NCBI GenBank assembly: GCA_013334565.1
Contig: JAAXXI010000005.1
Coordinates: forward strand, 1-64,000
Length of the DNA stretch: 64,000 nt
Source: Chlorobiaceae bacterium
GTDB taxonomy: Bacteria > Bacteroidota > Chlorobiia > Chlorobiales > Chlorobiaceae
Direction of reading: 5' to 3'
Below, in pieces: positions 26,646 through 35,223 of the stretch (positions within the stretch are counted from its first letter, which is position 1; each line of letters opens with the position of its first letter). Position numbers and translations under genes: made by a program. The notes under the pieces were generated by a model. The model saw only the letters and a program-made list of their open reading frames with translations, made no database searches and was not told the DNA's origin.

Positions 26646-26918
26646 TTATGTCGCTGCGGAATAGGGCATTTCGCCGTCGTGATCGAAAGCACCGCTGTCG
26701 ATCAGTTCCTGCCAGAGTTTCAGGCTCTCGGCAGCCTCCTCCTCGTCGATGACCTTGAGCGCGAAACCGGCATGCACGATAGTGTACTGTCCTTCCCGGA
26801 TTTCGGGCACATATTCGAGGCATGCCCGTGTCTTCGTGCCGTTCACATCGACGACACCCATTTTCAGGCCGTTTTCCAGCGATATCTCAAGAAGCTTTCC
26901 GGGTATTGCCAGGCACAT
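26646..26918 (-). CDS. hypC: Hydrogenase maturation chaperone HypC
   Basis: The 90-residue protein starts [12 protein letters not shown]; the Cys at position 2 is the known iron-binding residue after Met removal. HypC shuttles the Fe(CN)2CO moiety from HypD to the large-subunit precursor. The start at 26918 is set by this motif. Length fits the family. Confidence 0.96.
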   Translation of the reverse strand: MCLAIPGKLLEISLENGLKMGVVDVNGTKTRACLEYVPEIREGQYTIVHAGFALKVIDEEEAAESLKLWQELIDSGAFDHDGEMPYSAAT

Positions 26919-27035
26919 GGTTCGCAGTTGGATGGTGAAAGGTGCTCTTCCTTCGTGAAAAGAAACAAAAAGATAATGCAATGGGGCCGCAAGCGCAACT
27001 AAACAGAATTTCCCGGTTTTTCATGGAAAATGAGG

Positions 27036-29321
27036 TCAGCACACGCCGATGTAGCGCCCGGCAAGGAAACTCCTCCCGATGACTGCCTGGCCAAGCGAGA
27101 GTCCGCCGTCGTTCGACGGGACAAGCGAATGGGAGAGGACCCGGTACCCGACGCGCTCAAGCTCTCCGGCAAGTGTTTCGAAAAGCAACGCGTTCTGGAA
27201 GACCCCGCCGCTGAGCGCAACGGTCTTCAGGCCAGAGGCTTCGGAAGCTTTTGCGGTAATGTCGAGGAACAGGTTGACCAGGGAGCGGTGGAACATCCTG
27301 CTGATTTCCCTTACAGTCATTCCGAGAAGCACCGACTCTGCTGCAGCACCGAAAATCGAAGAGACCAGCATCAGCCATCGACCGTTTTCCTTCCTGAGGC
27401 CGTGAGGGAAAGCCTCGGTTCCGGCCGAACCTCCTGCGGCATGCATCAGCTCGATGGCCGCCTGTCCTTCGAAGCTGATCTCCCCCCTGAGGCCTGAAAG
27501 CGCCGCCACGGCGTCGAAAAGCCTTCCGCAGCTGGACGTTTCGTAAACATGAGTTCCCCTTTGCAGAAGTTCGAGAACCGGCCCGACCGGCCTGCCATCC
27601 ATGAAGGGAAGCGAAGGCAGATCGGGACGGCACCGCCGGAGATAGCCGAGTGCGAGCCGCCACGGCTGCATGATCGCCGTCTCCCCTCCGGCGATGGGCA
27701 TCGGTTCGAAACAGGCGAACCGCTCGGCGCCGTTCTCGTCGCCAATCAGCACCTCTCCACCCCAGATCGTTCCATCGGTGCCGTAACCGGTGCCGTCGAG
27801 CATGAGCCCGATCGCAGGCCCATCCTCCCTGTTCTCCGCAAGGCATGAAGCGAGATGGGCATGATGGTGCTGCACCGCAAGCAGGGGCACCTCCTGCTCC
27901 ATGGCCCACCTGGTGGTCATGTGCCCTGGATGGAGATCGTGTACGATCAGCTCCGGCCGGACCTGAAACAGGTGCTGCAGATGTTCCGTGGTGTGCTCGA
28001 AATGCTTCAGCGCCTCGTAATTCTTCATGTCGCCGATATGCTGGCTGAGGAGCGCATGGGTCCCCTTCAGCAGGGCGAAGGTGTTCTTCAGCTCTCCACC
28101 CGTCCCGAGCACGACAGGGCCGCCATCCCGGAGAAAGACAGGGACCGGCACAAATCCCCTGCTTCTCCTGATCTGTCGGAGCTTCCCGGAAAGCTCGACG
28201 GCGACCGAATCGTCGCATTTCCGGTATATCGGGCGGTCGTGAACCAGAAACGCATCCGCGATGCCGGAAAGCCGCGAAAACACTTCCCCGTTGTCGCTCA
28301 CGATTGGCTCCTCGCTGAAATTCGCGCTGGTCATGACGAGCACCTCAGGGGCATCGGCAGAAAGCAGCGCATGAAGCGGTGAATAGGGAAGCATCACACC
28401 CAGCCGGTCATTGCCCGGTGCGACTTCCGGCGACAGGCCTCCTGTGTCCTTACGGCGCAGCAGCACGATCGGTGCTTCCGGAGACGTCAGCGCTTCCGAT
28501 TCAAGCGCAGAAAGCTCGCATAATTTCGAAACGGTTTCGAGGTCACCCATCATCACGGCAAACGGTTTTGCCTCGCGCCCCTTTCGCTCCCTGAGCCGCC
28601 TGACGGCAGCGTCGTTCGCGGCGTCAACGGCGAGATGGAACCCGCCGACACCCTTCAATGCAAGGATCTTTCCTTCATGCAGCATTGCCGCCGCTGCGGC
28701 AACGGCATCCGGAACATTGACCTTTTCTCCGGTTGCATCGCAGAGCAGGGCTGCAGGACCGCACACGGGACATGCGTTCGGCTGGGCGTGGAAGCGGCGG
28801 TCGAGTGGATCGTGGTACTCCCGCTCGCACGCCGGGCACATCGCGAAGCCGTGCATCGACGTGAAGGGGCGATCGTATGGAAGCCGCCCGACGATGGTGT
28901 ACCTTGGGCCGCAGTTCGTGCAGTTGATGAACGGGTATCGGTAACGGCGGTCGGTTGGGTCGAAAAGTTCGCGCCGGCAGTCGCCGCAGAGTGCGATATC
29001 GGGAGGTATGAGGGTCTCGATCTCCGCTCCGGGGCCTGAGGCGCCTATGGAGAAATCCTGCTCCTCTCCCGGGGGCAGGACGGTGTCGGAAATCGTCTCT
29101 ATTCTCGACAGCGGAGGCCCTTCGGTTCGAAGCCGCATCGAAAAATCGTCGATGGTTTCTGTTGGGCCCTGTACTTCGATCAGCACCCCCGAAGCGGTGT
29201 TCCTGATAAATCCCTTCAATCCGAGCCCGACGGCGAGACGGTACACGAAGGGACGGAAGCCCACACCCTGGACAATGCCGTTGACTTCGAAGCGCCTTCT
29301 TTTGCCGGGACCGCTCTCCAC
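27036..29321 (-). CDS. hypF: Carbamoyltransferase HypF
   Basis: The 761-residue protein turns carbamoyl phosphate into carbamoyl-AMP and transfers it to HypE. Domains in order are acylphosphatase (RFEVNGIVQGVGFRPFVYR, near 10), two Cys4 zinc fingers (CGDC..CTNC, CPAC..CPVC), a YrdC-like domain, and a Kae1-like domain with VQHHHAHLAS metal ligands. No in-frame ATG exists near the acylphosphatase start. The GTG at 29321, five bases past the hypB stop, gives the normal length; it is the best but not certain choice. Confidence 0.94.
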   Translation of the reverse strand: MESGPGKRRRFEVNGIVQGVGFRPFVYRLAVGLGLKGFIRNTASGVLIEVQGPTETIDDFSMRLRTEGPPLSRIETISDTVLPPGEEQDFSIGASGPGAEIETLIPPDIALCGDCRRELFDPTDRRYRYPFINCTNCGPRYTIVGRLPYDRPFTSMHGFAMCPACEREYHDPLDRRFHAQPNACPVCGPAALLCDATGEKVNVPDAVAAAAAMLHEGKILALKGVGGFHLAVDAANDAAVRRLRERKGREAKPFAVMMGDLETVSKLCELSALESEALTSPEAPIVLLRRKDTGGLSPEVAPGNDRLGVMLPYSPLHALLSADAPEVLVMTSANFSEEPIVSDNGEVFSRLSGIADAFLVHDRPIYRKCDDSVAVELSGKLRQIRRSRGFVPVPVFLRDGGPVVLGTGGELKNTFALLKGTHALLSQHIGDMKNYEALKHFEHTTEHLQHLFQVRPELIVHDLHPGHMTTRWAMEQEVPLLAVQHHHAHLASCLAENREDGPAIGLMLDGTGYGTDGTIWGGEVLIGDENGAERFACFEPMPIAGGETAIMQPWRLALGYLRRCRPDLPSLPFMDGRPVGPVLELLQRGTHVYETSSCGRLFDAVAALSGLRGEISFEGQAAIELMHAAGGSAGTEAFPHGLRKENGRWLMLVSSIFGAAAESVLLGMTVREISRMFHRSLVNLFLDITAKASEASGLKTVALSGGVFQNALLFETLAGELERVGYRVLSHSLVPSNDGGLSLGQAVIGRSFLAGRYIGVC

Positions 29322-29326
29322 CTGGC

Positions 29327-30199
29327 TCAGCGGTCTTTGACCATTTGCCTGATGCGTCCGGTCAATGCTTCGATGCCTTCTCCGGTTTTCACCGAAACTT
29401 CGAACCACTCGAGATGGTGGTTGACCCGCATCGCGTTTTCGCGGCACCGCGAAGCGCTGAAATCGACATAGGGCAGGAGGTCCGTCTTGTTGAGGACGCA
29501 GATATCGGCCTCATGGAACATCGCCGGGTATTTCAGCGGCTTGTCGTCGCCTTCGGTGGTGCTGATGACCACGATTTTCTTCGCTTCACCGAGGTCGAAC
29601 ATAGCCGGGCAGACCAGGTTGCCGACATTCTCGATGCAGAGCAGGGAGTTGTCCTTCAGCTCCATTTCCTTCAATGCCCGGTTGACCATGAGCGCGTCGA
29701 GATGGCACCCCGAACCCGTGTTGACCTGGATGACGGGAACCCCGAGGGCGTGGATCCGGTCCGCGTCGTTCGTGGTCTGCTGGTCGCCCTCGATGACGGC
29801 GACCGGGAAATCGCCGAGAAGCAGCGGAATGGTTTTTTCGAGCAGCGACGTTTTTCCCGAACCCGGCGAGCTGAGGAAATTCAGGGCGACGATGTTCCTT
29901 GCCTCGAAATAGCCGCGGTTCCTTTCGGCAAGCAGGTTGTTTTTCAGGAGCACATCCTGTTCCATGACGATTTTACGGCTGCCTTCGTCATGGGAATGGT
30001 GATGGTGGGCGTCATGGCCGTGATCGTGTGCATGATCGTGACGATGATCATGTTCATGTTCATGACCGTGATCGTCATGGCTGTGATCCTCGTGCCCGTG
30101 CGCATGACCCTCGTCGCCTATATGGACATGGTATCCGGCATTACCCGGCTTGCGGAGCACCGCGCCGCTTTCAGATGAACACCCGCAGGTATCGCACAT
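29327..30199 (-). CDS. hypB: Hydrogenase nickel incorporation GTPase HypB
   Basis: The 290-residue GTPase delivers nickel to the [NiFe] hydrogenase precursor together with HypA. It has the N-terminal high-affinity site CDTCGC, a long histidine/aspartate/glutamate-rich stretch (about residues 24-71, more than twenty His) suited to nickel storage, the P-loop SPGSGKTS at 111-118 and the NKTDLLPY guanine motif. hypA ends four bases upstream. Confidence 0.96.
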   Translation of the reverse strand: MCDTCGCSSESGAVLRKPGNAGYHVHIGDEGHAHGHEDHSHDDHGHEHEHDHRHDHAHDHGHDAHHHHSHDEGSRKIVMEQDVLLKNNLLAERNRGYFEARNIVALNFLSSPGSGKTSLLEKTIPLLLGDFPVAVIEGDQQTTNDADRIHALGVPVIQVNTGSGCHLDALMVNRALKEMELKDNSLLCIENVGNLVCPAMFDLGEAKKIVVISTTEGDDKPLKYPAMFHEADICVLNKTDLLPYVDFSASRCRENAMRVNHHLEWFEVSVKTGEGIEALTGRIRQMVKDR

Positions 30200-30203
30200 A
30201 CTG

Positions 30204-30557
30204 TTAATCCCCCTCTTCTTCTATGGTCATTGATTGAATCAGGAACTCCTCGCCCGACAGAATGGAGACCCGCAACGAGCCGCATCCGGGGCATTCCGCA
30301 AAATAAAACGAAACGGGAAATTCTTTTGTGCACTCCATGCACCTGCCGGTCCCTTCACGCACCTCGATCGACAGTTCGGCATCTTCGGCGACCGTTCCTT
30401 TCGACGCCGCCGAAAAACAGAACCTCAGCGATTCAGGTTCTATGCCCGAAAGCTTCCCGACAACAAGTTCGATCGAGGAAACCCTGGAAGCGCCTTCAGC
30501 GTCAGCCCTCGATCCCACCGCCTCGACAATCGAAAGCGCTATGCTCATTTCATGCAT
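30204..30557 (-). CDS. hypA: Hydrogenase nickel chaperone HypA
   Basis: The 117-residue product starts MHEMSIALSIVEAV, where His2 is part of the nickel site. It has the zinc pairs CMEC and CPGC near residues 73-92. It is the first gene of hypA-B-F-C-D-E. The 171-base gap to pyrB on the opposite strand should hold both promoters. No hydrogenase structural gene is in this window. Confidence 0.95.
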   Translation of the reverse strand: MHEMSIALSIVEAVGSRADAEGASRVSSIELVVGKLSGIEPESLRFCFSAASKGTVAEDAELSIEVREGTGRCMECTKEFPVSFYFAECPGCGSLRVSILSGEEFLIQSMTIEEEGD

Positions 30558-30728
30558 GTTCCCTTTCCGCTTTATTCCTTTATTGCCATTCCCGGATTAC
30601 CTTCGTTATCGGCATGCTTCCGCTGGAAAACGGCACCGTTACCAAAGAAACCGAACCGGCGGCGAATCTCAAAATCCGGCCTGAGGTTGCCATGGATTTT
30701 CATTATCTTTTTTTCGTACCTTTTCAGG

Positions 30729-31706
30729 ATGCAAACTGTCTTATCAAAGCGCAAAAAAATCCCGGATTTGAAGCATCTCACTGGATTATGCAATGTTCCT
30801 GCAGGCCGGATCACCGGACTCCTCGACATGGCGGCAGGGTTCAAGAAAAAGCTGGTGACCGAAAACCCCTCTTTCGAGCACACGCTCCTGAACAAACGCA
30901 TCGCACTCTGTTTTTTCGAAAATTCGACACGCACGAGATTTTCCTTTGAACTTGCCTCCCGTCACCTCGGAGCCGGTACGCTCAGCTTCACCGCTTCAAG
31001 CAGCAGCGTCAGCAAGGGAGAAACCCTGATCGACACGATCCGGAACCTCGAAGCGATGAAGGTAGACGCATTCGTACTGCGCCACCCCTCTTCGGGCGCC
31101 GCGGACCTGATCACGGGCATCACCGGCAAAAGCGTCATCAACGCCGGAGACGGATCCCACGAACATCCCACCCAGGCGCTGCTCGACATGTTCACCCTCC
31201 GTGAATATTTCGGCAAGCTCGAAAACCTCAGGGTCATCATCATCGGCGATGTCCTGCACAGCAGGGTCGCCCGGTCCAACATCTACGGACTGCTCAGTGC
31301 CGGGGCCTCCGTCGGTATCTGCAGCCCGGTCACCCTCATGCCGCCCGATGCCGCGAAGCTCGGCATCACGCTCTTCACCGACCTCGACGAGGCCATCAGG
31401 TGGGCCGATACGGCGATCGTCCTGCGCCTCCAGCTCGAACGGGCAACCGGGGGCTACCTTCCGTCGCTCGAAGAGTACTCGTTCTATTACGGGCTGACCG
31501 ACGAAAAACTCGACCGGGTCAGAAAACACCTGCTCGTGCTCCATCCTGGCCCGATCAACCGCGAAATTGAAATTTCGAACCATGTCGCGGACCGGATCCA
31601 GCCGCCCGGATATTCGCAGAGCATGCTGCTCGAACAGGTCACGAACGGTGTCGCCGTCCGGATGGCTGTGCTGCAGACCCTCCTCGCGCCCGATACATCC
31701 TGCTGA
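30729..31706 (+). CDS. pyrB: Aspartate carbamoyltransferase catalytic chain
   Basis: This enzyme condenses carbamoyl phosphate and aspartate in pyrimidine synthesis. The 325-residue product has the carbamoyl-phosphate loop FENSTRTRFSFELA, GDGSHEHPTQALLD, LHSRVARSN and LVLHPGPINREIEI. A much longer open frame exists upstream, but the start at 30729 gives the normal family length. No pyrI or adjacent pyrC is seen. Both HypF and PyrB use carbamoyl phosphate, but they are on divergent transcripts. Confidence 0.95.
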   Translation: MQTVLSKRKKIPDLKHLTGLCNVPAGRITGLLDMAAGFKKKLVTENPSFEHTLLNKRIALCFFENSTRTRFSFELASRHLGAGTLSFTASSSSVSKGETLIDTIRNLEAMKVDAFVLRHPSSGAADLITGITGKSVINAGDGSHEHPTQALLDMFTLREYFGKLENLRVIIIGDVLHSRVARSNIYGLLSAGASVGICSPVTLMPPDAAKLGITLFTDLDEAIRWADTAIVLRLQLERATGGYLPSLEEYSFYYGLTDEKLDRVRKHLLVLHPGPINREIEISNHVADRIQPPGYSQSMLLEQVTNGVAVRMAVLQTLLAPDTSC

Positions 31707-31782
31707 CCGCAATGAAACTGAAGTGAAGCATCCTTTCCCCGGCTCAGCCCTTCATGGATTCTTCGCTTTGCTCAGAATGACA
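31703..31782. repeat. Half copy of the dispersed inverted-repeat element
   Basis: It overlaps the pyrB stop and ends GCTCAGAATGACA. It carries GTGAAGCATCC and CTTCATGGATTCTTCGCTTT like the right half of the 184-bp units. Confidence 0.7.
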
Positions 31783-31829
31783 AAATAAGTCAGCAAGAGA
31801 AGATCGCTGAAATTGTTCTGAAACAGAGG

Positions 31830-32013
31830 TGTCATCCTGAGCGAAGCTAAGCGGAGTGAAGGATCCATCTTTCTCTAAAACAAGAACATCATGAGTTTTC
31901 ACTCTACTCAACAAGACGTCCCGGTCCGTCATGCTGAACGACATGAAATGAAGTGAAGCATCCATCCCCCGGCTCAGCCCTTCATGGATTCTTCGCTGTC
32001 GCTCAGAATGATA
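31830..32013. repeat. Full 184-bp dispersed inverted-repeat element
   Basis: It begins TGTCATCCTGAGCGAAGC and ends CGCTCAGAATGATA. It contains the same two modules as the copies at 23941 and 24210 and has the same length. It fills much of the gap between pyrB and the NUDIX gene. Confidence 0.85.
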
Positions 32014-32134
32014 AAAAGCAGCATGACAGGGACACATAGTTTTTTACAACTCGGAAGTGAAATGTCAACCGAAGGGTTAACAGCAATGATCCCGGAAAAC
32101 AGTACGCTGCCCTGCCTGCCGAAACGCTGCGGAA

Positions 32135-32641
32135 TCAGGCGAGCGAATCGAAGAACTCGGGAACGGCGTTGCCGAAATCTCCATCACGCTTTCCACGAAC
32201 ATAGCCGGCCAGGAACGGCGGATAGAGATAGTACCGGTCGAGTTCGGCGATAGGGAGCCAGGCGGTCCTGATGATCACCTGGCGGTCATCCGGGAATTCC
32301 GGGTCCCTGCCCGTCCTGAGCTCCCCGCCGGTAACCGTGCAGTTGAACCCGAGCGAAACGGAATGATGCAGGCTCCCCTGGCCCTGGAAACCTGGATAGG
32401 GATAGAGCAGCTCCTTGATGAAGAGCAGACTGCCGACCATGCATTCAAGGCCGGTCTCTTCCATCATTTCGCGTTTCAGCGCCTGGTCGAGTGTTTCCCC
32501 CCGCTCGACTACACCGCCGGGAAGGATCCAGTAGCTTGACGGCAGCTCCGGGTCTTCCGGCGCGAAGCTTTTATGTTCAATGAGCAGGACATGTCCGTCC
32601 CTGATGCACAGGGCGCTTACCCGTAAATTAACTTTTGCCAC
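32135..32641 (-). CDS. NUDIX hydrolase
   Basis: The 168-residue protein carries a complete Nudix box, GGVVERGETLDQALKREMME followed by ETGLE, that binds magnesium and hydrolyses a nucleoside diphosphate linked to X. The strand before it (ALCIRDGHVLLIEH) and the PSSYWILPGG lead-in are normal. Substrate is not predictable. It is a single gene flanked by repeats on one side and the porin promoter region on the other. Confidence 0.9.
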   Translation of the reverse strand: MAKVNLRVSALCIRDGHVLLIEHKSFAPEDPELPSSYWILPGGVVERGETLDQALKREMMEETGLECMVGSLLFIKELLYPYPGFQGQGSLHHSVSLGFNCTVTGGELRTGRDPEFPDDRQVIIRTAWLPIAELDRYYLYPPFLAGYVRGKRDGDFGNAVPEFFDSLA

Positions 32642-32807
32642 GATCAGACGCTACTTGTTCTGTTTTTTTTACTGTTTCAACCGAAATAACTGATTTCCCA
32701 ATCCATTCCGGCTCTTGTTTTTACCGAATTACGCCGTATATTATACGAGTTTTTAAAATCATGTTCTCTTTTTATTACAACAGCAACGGCAAAAAGTTAA
32801 CAATTAT

Positions 32808-32836
32808 TTGCAAACAAGCGCCGAAACTGTTATTAT
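32808..32836 (+). promoter_or_regulatory. Sigma-70-type promoter
   Basis: TTGCAA (32808-32813) and TATTAT (32831-32836) are separated by exactly 17 bases. Transcription would begin near 32843, which feeds the hairpin unit at 32849-32919 and possibly the porin gene beyond. Confidence 0.5.
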
Positions 32837-32842
32837 ATGAGG

Positions 32843-32919
32843 ATATAGTTATAATGCTGACAGGCAGTTCCAATCCGGCATTATAAACATAAACAGCAAG
32901 CTTTTCCGCTGTTTTTTTT
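32843..32919 (+). ncRNA. Candidate small RNA or porin leader with terminator
   Basis: Starting just after the promoter, a perfect 9-base hairpin TTATAATGC (32849-32857) / GCATTATAA (32878-32886) encloses a 20-base loop. It is followed by AAACAGC (32891-32897) / GCTGTTT (32908-32914) with a T-run, a classic rho-independent terminator. The whole unit is about 75 bases and contains no convincing ORF. It is either a free-standing small RNA or an attenuated leader of the porin gene 124 bases further on. Confidence 0.4.
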
Positions 32920-33042
32920 ACCGTCTACTAGAAATATCACCATCGGGTCATTTCAGACCGGTGCAAGGTGCGGCCTTTTTGAGCAGGCAGGTAATTTTTT
33001 GTTGAGAAAACACACACACAACCAACCAAACGGAGAAATCAC

Positions 33043-34266
33043 ATGAAAAAAAGAATGCTGTCGCTTGCTGCGATGTTCGCAGCACTGTCGTTCGCATCCC
33101 CGGCACACGCCGAGCTGAAAATCGGCGGCGACGCCAGCATCAGGGCAAGAGGCGAATGGAAGGCCATTGATCCCAGCAATGATCCTGGCGATGGACTGAA
33201 ATGGCAGTGGCGTGTCCGCCTGAAGGCATCAGCCGACCTCGGCAACGGCTACTTCTTCAAGACGATGATCGCGAACGAAGACATTTCCGGTACTCCGGGG
33301 TGGTCTACCGTTGCAAACAACAACACCGAGCACTTCCAGCTCGAGGTCTCAAACTTCATCCTTGGACGCATGATGAAGGACAGCCACTACATGATGGGCC
33401 GCCTTCCGCTCAACAGCTTCAACAACCCGATTTTCGACCTCGCCCTCTATCCGGTCCCGACCTCATTCAGCCCCGGCGGCATCTACGCTGTCGACGTCCC
33501 CGTCTTCCAGTGGAACTTCGACCGTATCTATGCGTTAAACTACGGCACCAAGCTCGGTGAGGGCGAACTGAACGCAACCTTTGTCGTCCTCGACAACCAC
33601 TCGACAACAGAGGATACTCCGGCACTGGCTGACGGCTTCTTCAACGACGGTTACGCCCTGCACCTTTCCTACAAAGTCAATCTCGGAAAAGCCGTTTTCG
33701 AACCGCAGGCGCTCATCGTCCTTACCGATGCGAACGGCGCAAGCTACCAGAACGTCTCCAGCAACACCTTCGGCGCCAACCTCACCATTCCTTCGGGCAA
33801 AACGAAGTTCGGGCTGAGCGGGTTCTATACCGTTTGCAAGGATGACAAGGGTAGTTACCTGAAAAAAGATACGGTTGACCCAATAGGTTATGGAAATATT
33901 GGATATCCTGCAGACAACCCAGCAACTACAACTGTTGAAGATGGTTATACTACATATACTCCAACTGCAACACATGTTGACTACCATGGTTATCTGCTGA
34001 GGGCAAAAGTCGAGCATGGACCGTTCATGGCATGGGTCGATTACAACAGGACGACCGACAAATCTTCCAACCTGTCCGCAGAAACCACCTACGACAACGT
34101 CTTCGTCTGGGCCCAGTACAAGATCGGTATCACCGAATCCGCACTCGGCACATTCAGCCTGACCCCTGTCGTGCGTGTTCGTACCAGCGGACGGGAAATT
34201 GGCAGTGCAGCAGCCACTCACAACGACCTGGTTCGCGCGGAACTCTGGGCAACCATGACGTTCTAA
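33043..34266 (+). CDS. Outer-membrane porin
   Basis: The 407-residue product has a clear signal peptide (MKKRMLSLAAMFAALSFASP, cleaved after AHA at residue 23). It then has alternating beta-strand sequence with aromatic girdles and a C-terminal phenylalanine (WATMTF) expected for BAM-dependent insertion. GGAG lies eight bases before the ATG. Strand-like repeats and length suit a porin of about 16 strands, as is common in green sulfur bacteria. The substrate is unknown. An AT-rich stretch at about 33850-33985 encodes a Thr/Tyr/Asn-rich loop with base composition unlike the rest of the gene. A strong terminator follows. Confidence 0.85.
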   Translation: MKKRMLSLAAMFAALSFASPAHAELKIGGDASIRARGEWKAIDPSNDPGDGLKWQWRVRLKASADLGNGYFFKTMIANEDISGTPGWSTVANNNTEHFQLEVSNFILGRMMKDSHYMMGRLPLNSFNNPIFDLALYPVPTSFSPGGIYAVDVPVFQWNFDRIYALNYGTKLGEGELNATFVVLDNHSTTEDTPALADGFFNDGYALHLSYKVNLGKAVFEPQALIVLTDANGASYQNVSSNTFGANLTIPSGKTKFGLSGFYTVCKDDKGSYLKKDTVDPIGYGNIGYPADNPATTTVEDGYTTYTPTATHVDYHGYLLRAKVEHGPFMAWVDYNRTTDKSSNLSAETTYDNVFVWAQYKIGITESALGTFSLTPVVRVRTSGREIGSAAATHNDLVRAELWATMTF

Positions 34267-34282
34267 GCTTTCTGAAGGCTGA

Positions 34283-34315
34283 TAAAAAAGCCGCGGGCGA
34301 CTGCGGCTTTTTTAT
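34283..34315 (+). terminator. Rho-independent terminator of the porin gene
   Basis: AAAAAGCCGC and GCGGCTTTTT form a perfect stem around GGGCGACT and continue into TTTTTATT, 17 bases after the stop. Confidence 0.92.
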
Positions 34316-34382
34316 TTATATTACACGTAAGTTCATGCAGTGTTTTTTCTCAAAAAAACTGCTCCCGATTACTATTTAACAA

Positions 34383-34482
34383 TTGATACATCGGGATTTT
34401 TTTACGATATTGTGTGAAGCCATCCCGTAGCCTGTGCTCTTCCGTCACAGGCGGCAGAGAGCTGCCGGGCTTCTTTTATTCT
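34383..34482 (+). ncRNA. Candidate small RNA upstream of uspA
   Basis: TTGATA (34383) and GATATT (34406) with 17-base spacing could be a weak promoter. Two strong hairpins follow: GCCTGTG/CACAGGC (34430-34452) and CGGCAG/CTGCCG (34452-34467), then TTCTTTTATTCTTT. No ORF fits. It may instead be a second terminator for the porin region. Confidence 0.3.
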
Positions 34483-34711
34483 TTCAGCATATACATTTTC
34501 GACAGAGAGCGTTCGCAAGAAGGCTGATTCTTTTGTCACGACAGCAAAGCAGGACAAGTGCGTTCTGCCCTGTTGCATTACTGCATCTCGCGTTGAAATC
34601 CAGGTATTGTCAAGGCATGCCCCGGCAGCCGTAAATACCCGGTGCGGTTTTTATTTTTTCTTTTACTCTAAAACGTCTGTTCATCAATAACCAAAACACA
34701 ACAGCGGTACT

Positions 34712-35149
34712 ATGATTACCATCAAAAAAATCATTTGTCCGGTTGATTTCTCCGAGTTGTCACGCAAGTCGCTGCAATACGCAAACGAGTTTGCAAGGCT
34801 TTCCGGAGGAGAGGTCTTTCTCGTGGGCGTCGTCGAAAACGACCCGACCATCAACTATTCGCACGGCCTCGAAAGCGAGCGTGCCGACGAGGAAAAGAAG
34901 CTCGCGGCTCTCATCGAGGAAGAAAAAATGGCCGGCATCGTGGCGGACTACGTCATCTACGAAGGCTTTGCCGAAGAGTGCATCCTCGATTACGCAAAGC
35001 GCAAGGAAGCCGACATCATCATCATGGGATCCCACGGCCGCCGCGGCCTGAAACGCATGATTCTTGGCAGCGTCGCGGAACATGTCATCCGCCGCGCCCC
35101 GTGCCCGGTGCTTGTCGTGAAGGAAAACGAGCACGAGTTCATCAAATGA
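34712..35149 (+). CDS. Universal stress protein (UspA family)
   Basis: The 145-residue protein has the UspA fold with the ATP-binding signature G-x2-G-x9-GS near the end (MGSHGRRGLKRMILGSVAEH) and a start MITIKKIICPVDFSE typical of the family. It is cytoplasmic, and such proteins are often induced by starvation or energy stress. It is 75 bases upstream of the transporter gene and may be cotranscribed with it. Confidence 0.93.
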   Translation: MITIKKIICPVDFSELSRKSLQYANEFARLSGGEVFLVGVVENDPTINYSHGLESERADEEKKLAALIEEEKMAGIVADYVIYEGFAEECILDYAKRKEADIIIMGSHGRRGLKRMILGSVAEHVIRRAPCPVLVVKENEHEFIK

Positions 35150-35223
35150 ACCGGAAAAATTCCGGCAGTTTCGACTGAACATCTCATTGAATTTTAAATA
35201 ACAAACAAACAACGCAATCATTT

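Noticed and set aside
30234..30728. A 165-codon N-terminal extension of pyrB
   Set aside because: It overlaps hypA on the other strand and has no similarity to ATCase; the normal length starts at 30729.
32635..32886. An 83-codon frame upstream of the porin
   Set aside because: It runs through a promoter and a hairpin, is AT-driven, and has no ribosome site or recognisable feature.
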